In this document: positions 11,678 through 23,880 of the stretch, one piece after another
Layout: the number at the start of each line of letters is the position of its first letter
How positions within the stretch are numbered: the stretch's first letter is position 1
Origin: Adenanthera pavonina
Lineage: Eukaryota; Streptophyta; Magnoliopsida; Fabales; Fabaceae
Assembly: GCA_026686845.1 (NCBI GenBank)
Contig: JAIVEN010000006.1
Span: forward strand, 33,154,501-33,218,500
Direction: 5' to 3'
Length of the DNA stretch: 64,000 nt
Position numbers and translations under genes: made by a program
Notes under the pieces: generated by a model
Told to the model about the DNA's origin: nothing
Databases searched by the model: none
What the model saw: the letters and a program-made list of their open reading frames with translations, nothing else

Positions 11678-13905
11678 TGTAACATCCTACCTCCTGACAC
11701 CTCCATACTTAACCAAAAACCTCAAAATTCAACAAAAAATAACCCTGACATCTCAAAACAACTCTCCCACTACAAAAACACAGCGGAAACAACTTAACAC
11801 CATCAAAAACTGGGCTGGGGCTGCGGCCGCTACAGTACCACCGCGGCTCTGGCCTCCCCTGTTTTACACCGCTACTGCCTCTCCTGGCGCCGCGGCCTGC
11901 CTTCCTGCGCCGCGGTGCCCCCTGCTGATACACCATATCAGCAAATTCAACATGCAGGGGCGAACTTCCGACGCTCATAACTTTATGCTTCGACCTCCGA
12001 TTGACTTGATTCCAACTCCTACAAGTCAATCTAGTCCCCATCTATCCATAGACACCACTTTTACCTCAATCCAACTCCGTATGGAGATTCTGGACACTTG
12101 ACACCAATTTGGCCACTTATTGACCAAAACTCATCACTAACAACCTCCAATTGCCACCAAAGGCAAATGGACACTCCCAGACCAATCATACAGGTCCAAA
12201 ACTACTCTGGACTCGCAAATACCAACATACAACACTTCGAACTCCCATACCATTCAACCATACATACCACAAACATAACATACATACATACCTACATAAC
12301 CAGTCTCAGTCATATCAATATCCATTTCATAAATACTACATAGACCTAATATTCCCACGATCACTGCTACTCACGCGTCTTCTCCGGACTAGTGCCAGAA
12401 CCGTCACCTGAAAGGTTAGTGTATGGGAGAGGGGGTGAGACAATGTCTCAGTAAGCGGGAACAACAACCACACACATATACATATATACATATATCTCAC
12501 ACAACTCATGAATGCAACATGAAATGAATGACATGCATGTCGCCCTCATAGGGCACCCCATCCTTATCCTCCCTAACACATATATCGTCCATCCTTATCC
12601 TCCCTAACATATATATATAAATATATATTCCATCCTTATCCTCCCTAACACATATATATCATCCACCCTTATCCTCCATAACATATATATATATATATAT
12701 ATCATCCACCCTTATCCTCCCTAACATATATATAATCCAACCTTATCCTCCCTAACATATATATATAATCATCATACATCATACCACCATCATGTCATCA
12801 CCACTCCATCCACCATCCATCACAATCGCATAATATCATGTGGTGATGCTCATGTAACATTATATCATCATCATAATATCATGTATGCAACATCTTACAT
12901 CATCATCACACATATCATCATCACAGTCATAATCATCGTCTAACAGTATACATACCACGATATATAAAACAGTACACACAACACATCATTATCGTGGTAT
13001 GAATGAGACATGCATATATATACAAATACACATACTATCATATAACATAATCAATACAACATAAACAAACACCCGGTTACCTCAATTGTCGTTACCACAC
13101 ACACACGAGTTCCACGAGCTTCCTTGAACTGTCCGATACGCGTGAATCCCCTCTCGATTAGCCAACAACCTTTACCATGTCACAATTCATCCATTAACAC
13201 AATAAACCAATAACCCAAACATCACAATTCAACCATATTGGCCTAACCCAAGGTTCCAACACACTTTTCATGCATCAATAAGCTCTTAGGGATCACTCGA
13301 ACACTACACAACTTCATATACTTCGGATTCCCAAGAGCCCTAACCAATAACAACCTAGAGTTAAGCTCTAAACACACATAATCCCTTCAAAACTCACATC
13401 CAAGCAACAAGAATACCAAAACACGTTCCATTAACCTCAAATCACCCATTTCAATCGGTGGATTTCACCCCAAACCGGAAATCCAACCTTAACACCGAAA
13501 ATCCCAAACTTCAACCGAAGAAAAATGGAGAGAGAGAAGTAGGGAACACTTACCAACTTGAATCCAAGCTTCCAAGGTTCGAAAGTCGCTCCTAGAAGCC
13601 GGGAATGTCGAACCCTAGCACTGCTCCCCGATCTCCTTCGTCGCTCCCTTCATTTTCTTTCTTTCTTTCACGTCCGACTGATCCGGATTTAAGTAAAAAT
13701 CTCGACTCTCGCCGCGGCCTCATCATACCTTGCCGCGGCTCCACCAGTTCATCCGGAACAATACCACTGGAAGGTCTCTCGCCGCGGCGGCTCTGCTCCT
13801 AGCCGCGGCATGGGGCCCTTTCTGGTTCCTCTTGAACCTATCACTGTCCTGCTTCCTCCAATCCTGAACATCAAAACCAATAAAGATATCGTGAGGGGCA
13901 TTACA
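11678..13905 (-). mobile_element. Solo gypsy LTR (Tekay/Del-like family)
   Basis: It begins TGTAACATCC and ends GGGGCATTACA, 2228 bp, with the exact duplication ATATG on both sides (11673-11677 and 13906-13910). It aligns along its length with the LTR at 49658-51951 of the chromovirus-like element, whose coding strand is minus, so this copy is also inverted. It keeps more CCGCGG and GCGGC sites than the other copies. No internal domain is attached. Confidence 0.93.
12545..12785. repeat. Minisatellite inside the solo gypsy LTR
   Basis: A unit of CATCCTTATCCTCCCTAACA followed by a variable TATATA run is repeated about six times; the TA run accounts for the length differences. A shorter version (three units) lies at the matching place in the LTR near 50708-50815, so the array belongs to the LTR family and varies in copy number. 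Confidence 0.88.
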
Positions 13906-13910
13906 ATATG

Positions 13911-15626
13911 CATGTTGATGAAGTTATTGCAAAGATGGATGTTTGTCAAGGGTGGACGACGATGGTACTTTTTTCTGATTTCGTGGATTTCGTTTCTAGC
14001 CTCCTCCTTCATTTTTTACATTTGGTGCTTTTTTATGCATTGAGGTCCTCTTATATGAATTATATAATTCTCTAGGAACATATTTTTTGTCTTTAAAGTT
14101 AGATCATATTATGGAGAATCTTTCTTGCTTCACAGAGTATAATGGATGATACCGGGTGTCTATATCAATCACCAAATGAAGATGTTTTAACATATATTGA
14201 GGAGCTTCTTATTTCTGTAGGGCAATATCATTTTTTGCTTTCGAGGGAATGTTACTAAGGAGCAAATGTACCTGAAAGGATATGAATGAAATGTAATAGA
14301 ATAATGATTACTATGAGTTTATTTGGTAAGCTTTGAAAAATAGGGGGGAAATGTTTTTAAAATATTTTATTAAAAGAATAAAGTGAATGTACTCAACCAT
14401 TAAAAATGAAAATTTCTCTACCCTTCCTCTCTTCTACTTCCTCTTTTCCTCTTAACAACAACACATAGAATGAAGAACAATTTTTTGCAACAACTTAAGC
14501 TCCCAAATCAAACAAGTGATAAAATATTTTTTTAATATTTTGCAGAAATTCATAGCATCATCACATGGATTTGTCATGGATTGAAGCTCACCACCATGGA
14601 TTTGCCATCATAACAAACACATATTGAAGTTCACTACCATGGATTTGTCGTCATGACATTCAATGACGGCGAGTTCAAAGCACAAATCTTTTCAGAAGCT
14701 CACGACCATGGAGGGATGATGACAATGACTTTGTATAGGGAAGAAAGAGATCAAAGATCAGGGAGGAGTTGGGTGGTGGTGGTGGTGACGATGCTGAAGA
14801 TGAAGAAGAGGGAGGAGACTAACGGTGGAGTTTGCCGATGTCAAAGATGGGAAGAAGATAGAGGGGATAAAGGAAGGTTAAAGGATCTTAGATGACACCA
14901 GCATATAAGGTCGAAGAAAATAGGGGAGAGAAGAGATGTCCAAAGCTGATTCCTATCCTGTAGAATCAAGAAAGACAAGGTCTAAGAGAGAATCCCCACT
15001 CCCAATGTTTAAGATTGCCCATTCCCTAGGACTCCTTATTCTTACCTCAATGTGCCAACCAAACAGCATAACACTAGGAATGGAATTTGAACTCCCAGTC
15101 CTAAGCTAGTTTGGGAATTGAACCAAACACATTAATCAATATTTATGTTAAAAGGGGTAATTTGGTTAAAATAAATAAATTAGATGGTTTAACCATTAAG
15201 GGAATAGTGGGTGGAAATAAAATTTTGAAAATAAATGAGAGGTGGAATATTTAGAAGAGGGCTATGTAGGTAAAATAAATGAGATGTTGTATGGATTAAT
15301 ATCAAAATAAATGCAAATATTTTCTAAAACAAAAGATTCGTATGATCACATAATTATTTCTTTTTCAAATTTCAAATTTTTTTTTTTGCCGTATAAATTT
15401 AAATGCAACATGATTGGCTACTGAAATCTTTTTATTATTTTTAATTACTTATTTTCTTTGACTATTTTTTTGTCGTATGGATTAATATCACAATAAATGC
15501 AAATATTCAATTAATTATAAATTTAATTACAAGGAACTAAAATGAAATTTAATTTTCTTTATTCTATTGGCAATATTAATGAAAACATTAAAGATATAAA
15601 TAAAAACAGGAAAACTTGCTGCCGAA
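13911..15626. other. Intergenic, weak exon-like fragments only
   Basis: No complete gene is visible. Following an AG at about 14139, a frame reads IMDDTGCLYQSPNEDVL and on to about 14255, resembling a real exon of a protein I do not recognise. Around 14575-14660 a phrase containing CACCATGGATTTG is repeated two or three times. The rest is AT rich. Confidence 0.25.
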
Positions 15627-15761
15627 GCCAAATTCCATCAAGTCAGTACCTACAGTTTTTCAAAAGTTTAAAAGTAACTTCCCATAATAACCAATAAGTC
15701 TTTTATTTTAATATTATTTTACATGAGTCACACTTCTTTAATTTATTTATTTTTTCTAACA
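15627..15761 (-). repeat. Partial 3' LTR of the copia element
   Basis: It matches 17865-17998 closely, including TTCCATCAAGTC, TTTTTCAAAAGTTTAAAAGT, AACTTCCCATAATAACC and ACATGAGTCACACTTC, ending CTAACA. Identity fades to the left of about 15627, where the first two thirds of the LTR should be. Confidence 0.85.
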
Positions 15762-15778
15762 TTCTTCCACTTGACTCA
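15762..15778 (-). other. Polypurine tract of the copia element
   Basis: The minus strand reads TGAGTCAAGTGGAAGAA directly against the LTR start TGTTAG. The position and purine content are those expected of the plus-strand primer. Confidence 0.6.
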
Positions 15779-16115
15779 TGTGATATTGTGTCCCTTAATG
15801 ATTTAATAATTACATTAATCATAATGCGCATGAATAGACCTTACATACATTGGTTCCATCAAGGATACAAAACTAATAAGAGTCATGGCGGTTACATGTT
15901 ATTAAAACAACATATTTCCTTCCATGTACTACTACATTAGCCTTCTCCTCACACGATTTTAGAATGGGAAGTCCATAATGGGTTCAAACATAATGTCTTT
16001 ATCAAAGACAAAATTTGTTTTCAACATCATCATTTGCATGCATATACATAAGGTGGAAAACAGAAAATTCAGAAGCTTATACAGTGTCAAATATACAATA
16101 TAACAACATTATTGT

Positions 16116-17030
16116 TTAATGTTCACTAGTAGACATAATGCCCATACTCTCAACATGGCCAGAAAATATTTTGGGCTGTAACCCTTTTGTTAAAGGATCA
16201 GCAATCATAAGATCAGTGCTAATATGTTCTATTGACACTCTACGTTTTTGAGCTTCTTCTTTAACGGCAAAGTATTTCAATTCCATATGTTCAGCACCTT
16301 TAGAATACTTGTCATTCTTAGAAAAGAAGATAGTTGCGGAATTATCACAATAAATTTTCAGTGGCCTGGCAATACTGACGACTATTCCAAGTCTTGAAAT
16401 AAAGTTATGCAACCAATTGGCCTGAACCATGGCCTCAAAGCATGCCACAAATTCAGCTTCCATGGTAGATGCAGCAATGACTGATTGGTTAAAACTCTTC
16501 CATGATATTGCTTCTCCGGCTAAAAGATACAAATAGCCAAATGTAGACTTTCTTGTATCTACACAACCAGCAAAGTCTAAATCTGAATATCCAATCACCT
16601 CAAGATGGTCAGATCTTCTATAAATAAGCATGTGATTCTTCGTCCCTTGCAAGTATCTTAAGACTCTCTTTGCAGCTTTCCAATGATCTAATCCTGGATT
16701 ACTTTGGTATCTACCAACTGCAAAGCTAAGATCTAGCCTCGTACATGTTTGAGCATACATCAAACTCCCAATAACAGATGCATAAGGAATCATTTCCATC
16801 TGTTTTCGTTCCAAATCATTCTTTAGACATTACATGAGACCAAATTTGTCTCCGTTTTGTATTGGAATAGGAGATGCTGAACATTTATCCATTCTGAATC
16901 TCTCTAAAACTTTATTAATATATGCTTTTTGAGACAAGTCTGACAGTCCTTGTGATCTATCTCGGAATATTTCTATTCCTATCACATAGCTTGCCTCACC
17001 CATAAAATTGGCTAATACATTGTTGAAATA
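16116..17030 (-). pseudogene. copia pol fragment: RT C-terminus and RNase H
   Basis: The frame from 16814 down to 16116 gives the copia RNase H region. Motifs in order are PYASVIGSLMYAQTCTR, YQSNPGLDHWKAAKRVLRYL, GYSDLDFAGC, STMEAEFVACFEA, YCDNSATIFFSKN, ELKYFAVKEE and IADPLTKGL. The acidic residues of the active site (SDLDFAG, MEAEF, CDNS) are present. Upstream the frame continues through a stop (GLM then TAA) into the end of the reverse transcriptase: YVIGIEIFRDRS, GLSDLSQKAYI, RFRMDKCS. It is cut at about 17030. Usual family members are far longer. It is a remnant and would not give active polyprotein. Confidence 0.9.
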
Positions 17031-17579
17031 TTAATTTAATATGTATATAATATTCTTTTACATATTACAATAATTTGTTTTAATTGAAGTTCACGGCCAG
17101 TATTTCCAAAAGGATTGTTTTGAAATTGCCGTAACCCAATATTTCCAGCGTTAATAAGCCCATCTAATCATAACAGTACTTAAGTACCCACGTATAAGAT
17201 AAAGTGCAGCATAAAGGCATGAAGCAAAAACCATAAAATTGTCATGAAAACAATTATATGGAAGTCTAAAAGAAATGTCCAACATAAAGATAAAATAGAC
17301 TTGAATAAAATATATTAATTGACATATTCAAATTTGGAGTCACTTTATGCCACTTTCATGATGGAAAAGAGACAAATTCTACTTGATCCATGAAAACATT
17401 CAATGATGGAAAATCCGTCATTCACAATATTATGTGAATTTCATGATTAACAAGCCATCACATTTGTTTTGTAAGTGCAACGGAACAACATATTTGAAAT
17501 TTCCAAATTCTCACGATTAGAGTTCATAAAATTGGGGAAAATAATCATACATAGAGAATCACAAATTTCACAATCATGC

Positions 17580-17591
17580 TTTGATACCACA
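17580..17591 (-). other. Primer-binding site of the copia element
   Basis: The minus strand reads TGGTATCAAAGC, one base off the initiator-Met tRNA match, two bases from the LTR end at 17594. Confidence 0.8.
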
Positions 17592-17593
17592 TG

Positions 17594-17998
17594 TAAGTTG
17601 TAGTTTTTCCTAAGATTCATAATTCAGAAAACTACTCTAAACATGAAAGATCTTGAAATATATAATTCTCATATATAAGTCAAAATTTAGATTAAGAACT
17701 TACCTTGATCCATGAGAAAGGAAACAAAGACAATAGAGAAAACTTCTTCTAAATCTCAATCTATCTCTTTCCCTTTGCTTTCTTCCTCTCATGCTTTCTG
17801 ATGGCTATATTTAAGAGAACTCTACCAGGGAGAGATAAAACCTACTTTACGTATATTACCAACTTCCATCAAGTCGGTTACTTACAATTTTTCAAAAGTT
17901 TAAAAGTAACTTCCCATAATAACCAATAAGTCTTTTATTTTATTTTAATATTATTTTACATGAGTCACACTTCTTTAATTAATTTATTTTTTTTAACA
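17594..17998 (-). repeat. 5' LTR of the copia element
   Basis: It begins TGTAAGTTG on the plus strand and ends TTTAACA, 405 bp. Its right-hand third is duplicated in the partial LTR at 15627-15761. Confidence 0.85.
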
Positions 17999-20149
17999 GA
18001 AAAATGTTGGCGATTCCGTTATTTCAAAAGAAATGCCATTGACATCCACAACCACACCAAGAAGAATTTGCCTTGGAAGGAGGGATTGAACATGTTCGGC
18101 GACAAGATTGACGATGAACCCAATTGGGTGCATCTTGGTTATTGTTGTGGAAAGGAATAGCTGACGACCATCGAACATGAGTTGCCTATGTCGAAAACTG
18201 GAATGTTATTTCTTCTTCTTCTTCTTCTTGTTTTTTTTTTCTTGGTTCAGCAGCAAATAAATTGAAGGCTTTGGCATGTTTGGAGGAGGCTTTGTTGTGA
18301 GTTTTTCAAACAGAGTAGAATAGATGTTTTAACATATATTTGGATTTTTCGTGCTTAATTGTTCTAACAGAGAATCTTCCAATGGAAGTGAAGCTGGGTA
18401 GCGAAAGGCTGATTAGTCCTTCCTATTGTTCTGCTGTGATGTGGCTTTGCTGGTGACTCTAATGGAGGCTGCACGCCGTGCAAGAGGCATTGGGGTGAAG
18501 AGCTAGAGGCGGTAGAGATTTTGGAGTAGATTGAATCAGAAACTTTGTGGGTTGCGAAATGCGATTGACCCAAAAGAACATATTATATTATAAATATCAT
18601 ATTAGACTCTTTTCTGATTAATGTTAGTATTAAATTTGTCAAAAATTTAAATTATTCTTCCTAATCATATCACTAGAATTAATTCATATATCATGACAAA
18701 TTTTTTTTTTATATAGATAACCTTATTTAATTCTCCTTCTAAATTAAAAGTGTAAATAAATCTCATCCTCACTTAACTTTTCTCACAGAAATAAATCTAT
18801 TTTAATTATGGATAAAATTAAAAAAATACATTAATTAATCAGATAAAATTTATTTACTTCTTATATTTTAAAAAAAATTAAGAAATGTCTTCCATATTTT
18901 GGAATGGAGGAAATATTACCTAATATTAATACTTCTATAATTAATTAATAAAAATTAATTTTATCTACTTATTTAATAAAAATAAAATTAAAAAAATATA
19001 CCTGACATAGCTTATATTTTATATATAAAAGCAGAGGGAGTACTATATAAAACTACCAGGATTTAAATGGATAAAAATTATAATATATAATCACTTGAAT
19101 AAATTGTGATTGATATTATTTTTCTAATATTTAAACTTTACTGAAATATGTAAAAAATTTATAAAATAAACCAAAGTTGCTGGAGCCTAATGAAATATGT
19201 AGAGTAAAACAAAGTTGAAAGAATAAAAATGTTTCACTGAATAAAAAATATACTGATATAATTTATGTTATATCAATATAAATTTTATAATTTATTGTAA
19301 ATTGTACTTCTGTAAATAATTCATTTTTTAGATTTCATATAATGTATAAAAAGATATGTATAATTTTTATAAATTTATCAAGCACGAAATAAAAATGATC
19401 TCAACAATTCGGCCTAGTAAAACATGGACAATATATTTTAGCCATGGCTTGAAATATTTGTCAACTTATTCTTTTATTTTTAATTTTTCTTTGGTTTGAA
19501 AAGTACTTTGTAATTCTCAGCTCTGTTATAAAGGTGAAAGGGTATTATGTTTATACTAACTCGTTTTTTTTTTCTTTTTTTCATCTCAAATCACTCTTTT
19601 TATATTTTAAACTAAATTACTAATAAACCTCTGTTTAGTTGCATGGTTGTAGTTGATTAAACTCTTGATTATATCTGGTCCAAGATATTGTCTAAACATT
19701 ACGGTCATGTATATCACAACAGGATAGATATGATCAGTAGGTTGTTAACATTTATTTTTTAATTTTTATGTTAGAGAGGGAGGAAAGGAGTTGCAGTTGA
19801 TAGGCTGTAAATTCAGTTTTTTTTTTTTAGCCACAGATAGGTTGTAAATTAAAATAACTCATTTTGTATAATATCCATTTGATATACAAACTATTCAAAA
19901 ATTAAGGTAAACTCTCCGACTACATACCTCGGTGTCCTTGACAAAAAAATTGTTTCAATGCACACTTTGTAATAACTAATAAGATCATGTCCATTTCTAA
20001 CTGGTGATTAAAGTTCAAGGTAATGATAGATCAAGTAAAAACTAAGAATTTCCTTCAAATCAAAATGTTAGGTAAGCAGACAAGACTCTTCAGAAGTACA
20101 ATTTACAGGAACAAATGATGACATCCAAATTCTTCAGATACCACCTAAA
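17999..20149. other. Intergenic region with AT-rich tracts
   Basis: At 17999-18160 a frame reads WRFRYFKRNAIDIHNH, then KNLPWKEGLNMFGDKIDDEP and stops. It looks exon-like but I do not recognise it. From 18590 to 19480 the sequence is AT rich. GCAGAGGGAGTAC at about 19030 resembles one terminus of a Stowaway/mariner MITE, but no partner end was found. Nothing else is supported. Confidence 0.3.
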
Positions 20150-22983
20150 TCATGAATAATCATACAGTGATATGCTCTTATCTTCTGATACACTAACAAG
20201 GCGACCACCTCGTACCTGGTTGTCTCCAGGTGGTCTAAATGCCATCCCCCACACTTGATCCGTGTGGTTGCTCATTGTCTGCACAGAAGCTCTCATGCCA
20301 AGATCCCAAAGCCTAACAGTTTTATCGCTTGATCCTGTGGCAATGGCTTCCCCATCTGGGCTAACATCCACACACAGCACCCAGCTAGCATGACCTGACA
20401 TGGCCCCGACTAGGCTTTTCCCCTCAGCATCATACATATGGACTTGAGCATCATCAGAAGCAGAAATCAAAAGCCTAGGTTCACATGGGGAATAAACAAG
20501 CGACCTAACTGGCATGGTGTGGCCTTCAAGGTGGTGTAGAAATTTGGCTTGGGGCACATCGAAGACAGAAATGGTGCCATCCACCGACCCACATGCAAGT
20601 CGCTTCCCATCAGGGCTCCATGCAACTGATAGGACAAACTTCTTGCTGCTGTTTTTTTCAGTGGGTTTGGGTCCTTCGGGCTGAGGAATCGCTAGATCGG
20701 CAACAACTTCCCAGGTCGTAGTGTCCCAAAGCTTGACTGATGCACTAGCTCCACCGGCAGCTGCCAGAATGGCACCCTGAAAGTAGGGCTAAAGTTAGTA
20801 TTGTTAAAATGTAAAGGGTTTAAAAGAGGGCACCCATAAACACTGTCAACAGAAAAATGTAAATGAAGTAAATAAAGAAGTGATCCATATGTAAAGGTAG
20901 ACTTTCAGTAAGCAAAACAATGAGATAATTCAAAAGATAATTATGTCATGTTTGACAAATGTCCAACACTTGTATTAAACACAATGCAACACTTCTAATC
21001 AGAAAATTAAGATTCTACACTTTATTCTGTTGAATAACATATAGCTTAATCTTTCTGTCAAATCCCTGATGAAACTGGGAAGAAGAAAGACGATAATATA
21101 TATTCATTCTGTTTTAAAGTCATACATTCGTTGTCATTGTCGTCATCATCATCATTATTAAAATACATGAGGCACAAGGTTTTAAGGTTGGGAGAAGGGG
21201 TCCCTCCGGCACTCATGTCCAATGAAGGAACCCCTTGAACCCGGGTACAAGATTGTAATGAAACTGAAATGTAGATCAATTTTGAAATTAATTAGCTGAA
21301 GGTATGTAATGTGGACTGCAAATATAAATAAACTATAGTAAAAGAAATACAAATGTGCACTTCAACTTACAGAAACACAACTGTTGACTATAACAGTTGG
21401 AAAAGGTACATTCTGCAAGTTTGACAAGACCTGAGAATCAGCTATTCCTAAAATCAACTAAAACTGGCTACTGCAAATAGCAGATTATGCCAGAAAAAAA
21501 AGTGATACATGGGGAACAAAATCCTCTCATGAGCAAGATATAAATATTAAAATGCACATATCATCCTGTGTCATAACCAGAAACCCTATTTTCTGGATCC
21601 ATTTGTTGAAATTGAATGCAAGATTTCATGTTTGAACCACCACCAGTCAAACTTACAATGCAACTCTACAGCAAGCACTTGGATTTGCAAAAGGGTTCTA
21701 GTCCTAATCTTCAGCATGGATCATACTCTCGGGACTCCAGTAAAGCACATCATACATAGATTTATCATCATTCAAAGAAAAGCATCTTTGTGGTTTTCAA
21801 CAATATTAAAAATTACAAATTGAACATAAATATAGTAGGATTTATTTGGTATAATCAATGCTTAAGCCATCGAGGTTAATCAAACAGTATGAGTTATTGA
21901 CTTGGTGTGTCTCCGTATACTAGAAGTTACTAACCTAACGCAAATGAAGGTCTAGTCTCACCAAATATAACCCTTATACAGATTTCCTTCATGAATCACG
22001 ATTAATCAATCCAAGTATTTTTCACTCTTTCGAGTTTCAGCACTGAAAGAAGAACATTTGGAAGCATGGAGTGTATGCTTAAGTTCATATATTAAACTCA
22101 CTGAAATTGAGCCATATGGACAAGAAAAGACTGATACTACGTGGAAAATGATTAACTAAAAAGGCAGAGTTCCCATCAGAGGATACCTTAGAAAGAAAGA
22201 AAGAAAGAAAGGAAAAGGGAGGAAAGAAAAAACGAAAACAATATGACAAAGTAAACAAATATAGTCTGTTAAAGGTTAGGTAAAGAAAAAAAAGAAAACA
22301 ATAAGACAAAGTAAACAAATATAGTCTGTTAAAGGTTAGGAAAAGAAAAAAAAACAAAACAATAAGACAAAGTAAACAAATATAGTCTGTTAAAGGTTAG
22401 GTGATGGCAGTTTTTCAAAGGAAGCAGTAAATGAGCCTACCAGGAAATGCTTTCAATACAAGATTCTATCTTATACTTAACAATGATAATTAATTTTTCT
22501 AGGCCGGACTGCATAATTCAACTAGCCTTGAAGTTAAATACACAATTTCTCAATGTTTGAACTTATTTTAGGTATTTCTGTATGTTCACCCGATTTAAAT
22601 AGCAACCAAGCAAGCATAGTCATCAACAGTCTATTATCCATTACCTTAGGATCAAATCTCATTTGCCAGACTTCAGATGGTGGAGCTTCTAGAGTAGCAA
22701 TGGTAGCATTAGAATCTACATCAAAGATTCGAACAAAGCTATCAAGGGAGGAAGAAGCTGCAATTGTGCCAAGTGGATGAGCTGCCACAGAAGCAACTCC
22801 CAGGCAGTGGCCAGTGCTGGTGTTCTCAAGGACAAGCTCATCAGAACTCCAGATCCTCACTGTCTCATCAAGTGATCCAGTAAGCAGAAGGGGAGATCGG
22901 GAACTAGTGGCAGGTACCCATGTGACTGCCCACACTGAGTCATCGTGAGCATTATCAACAGATTTTAGTCCTGCTAGTTTCAT
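20150..22983 (-). CDS. VIP3: VIP3/SKI8 WD-repeat protein (two coding exons)
   Basis: The coding exons are 22983-22645 (113 codons) and 20776-20150 (208 codons plus TGA). The donor is AAG|GTAATG, the acceptor TTTCAG|GGT, phase 0. The 321-residue product equals the length I remember for Arabidopsis VIP3. It begins MKLAGLKSVDNAHDDSVWA and ends SLYDYS. Seven WD blades are readable, including GSLDETVRIW, SSSLDSFVRIFD, SASVKLWD, GSVDGTISVFD, SASDDAQVHMYD, GSSDKTVRLWD and SVSEDKSISLYD. The family is a subunit of the Paf1 transcription-elongation complex and of the cytoplasmic Ski complex that feeds RNA to the exosome; it acts as a protein scaffold. An in-frame ATG at 23100 exists, but a splice acceptor at 23008 and the family N-terminus favour 22983. 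No damage is seen. Confidence 0.95.
21125..21265 (-). mobile_element. Possible SINE fragment in VIP3 intron
   Basis: On the minus strand there is a tRNA B-box-like phrase (CCGGGTTCAAGGGGTTCC), then GAGTGCCGGAGGGACCCC, CTTGTGCCTC and a tail of TGATGATGATGACGACAATG-type repeats. A GC-rich head with a simple-repeat tail suits a tRNA-derived SINE, but I could not find an A box or a target duplication. Confidence 0.35.
22225..22402. repeat. 61-bp minisatellite, three copies
   Basis: The unit contains AACAATAAGACAAAGTAAAC, then AAATATAGTCTGTTAAAGGT and an A/G-rich link. It occurs three times in a row with only a few changes, inside intron 1 of VIP3. Confidence 0.93.
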
Positions 22984-23880
22984 TGGGACTTCTGTTTTCA
23001 AGTACTCCTGTAAGAACCATAATGAGATAGACATCTCATCAGAAACTACAGCGGCTAATGTGGATGATTTTATCCCAACCTCTTCAAGGAACTCACCCAT
23101 ATGATCAGTTCTTCACCCTTTTACGATATTATTCATTTCAAAACACGCAAAAATATGTAATGACACTACCACTGCGAATTGTGTAAGTACATGAAGTCTC
23201 TTCGATACTAGTCAAAAGTAAGAATATCTCAATACTAATATAAATTAATTCAAAAGAATTAACTATAATAAAGTATTCTTAACTTTGACAAAAAACTACG
23301 GTTTCATGTAAGCGTAGTATAACTAGTAATTCAGATAATTTTAGCTCAACCCCATCAGGGAACTCACCCATATGTTCTGTTCTCAACACTTCTAACATTA
23401 TTCAAAACACGAAAACATAAATACTGACACTATACTGTGAATAGTCATAACAAATAATGCTTCTGTTCCAATTTAAATTAATTAAAAAGAACCAACTATA
23501 ACATTCTCAACTCGTCAAGCACAGCAACATAATCGTTTCAACTTCCAAAAGAAACTAATTTTTATGTAAGCGTAGCATAACGAAATATGAATATATTCGA
23601 CTAGTAACCGTTGAGTAAATAGGATACAAAATTAAAGGTATACCTGCATATATGAATCAATTAGCAAGAGAACATCAATCAAAAGGGAAACACATTGAGC
23701 TTACCCAGACTCAAAGGTCCTAACTTGTTCCTTGAAATTGCTGGTATAGAAGACAACAGGAGCAGCAGAGGGAGCAAACAGTGTGAAAGAGCAAAGGATT
23801 CTTACTTCTGCAGAAAAATGCGGTCGATGAGAAATGTCTGTGTGTTACTTTGCCATTTTTGTTGAAGTAAGGCAATAAAA
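22984..23880 (-). other. VIP3 5' leader with probable intron and promoter-proximal region
   Basis: A good acceptor (TTCTTACAG|GAGTAC) lies at 23008 and a donor (CAGAA|GTAAGA) at 23805, which suggests a 5' UTR intron of about 0.8 kb and a first exon near 23806-23880. This is inferred from the sites only. The 24 bases before the ATG would belong to the second exon. Confidence 0.45.
23058..23640. repeat. Tandem duplication of about 275 bp in the VIP3 leader
   Basis: Two diverged copies run in the same order. They share GAT.ATTTTA.C.CAACC, GGAACTCACCCATATG, TTCAAAACACG, TAAATTAATT.AAAAGAA and TTTATGTAAGCGTAG. The first starts near 23058 and the second near 23335. The duplication probably lies within the 5' UTR intron. 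Confidence 0.7.

Larger units (their letters stand above)
15627..17998 (-). mobile_element. Truncated copia element, minus strand
   Basis: The order on the plus strand is: partial 3' LTR (15627-15761), polypurine tract, RNase H and the end of reverse transcriptase (16116-17030), about 550 bp of non-coding sequence, primer-binding site, complete 5' LTR (17594-17998). Gag, protease, integrase and most of reverse transcriptase are absent. The left LTR keeps only about 135 of 405 bp, so no target duplication can be tested. The element cannot move on its own. Confidence 0.85.
20777..22644 (-). other. VIP3 intron 1 (1868 bp)
   Basis: It is bounded by GTAATGG at the donor and CTTTCAG at the acceptor. 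It holds a SINE-like fragment (21125-21265) and a three-copy minisatellite (22225-22402). No coding frame inside it is supported. Confidence 0.85.

Noticed and set aside
11709..12343. Open frames inside the solo gypsy LTR
   Set aside because: They overlap on both strands in a well-bounded solo LTR and show no retained protein motif.
22984..23100. In-frame N-terminal extension of VIP3 to an ATG at 23100
   Set aside because: The extension (MGEFLEEVGIK...) crosses a strong splice acceptor at 23008, part of it is duplicated at 23335 onward, and the family starts at MKLAGL. The length also matches without it.
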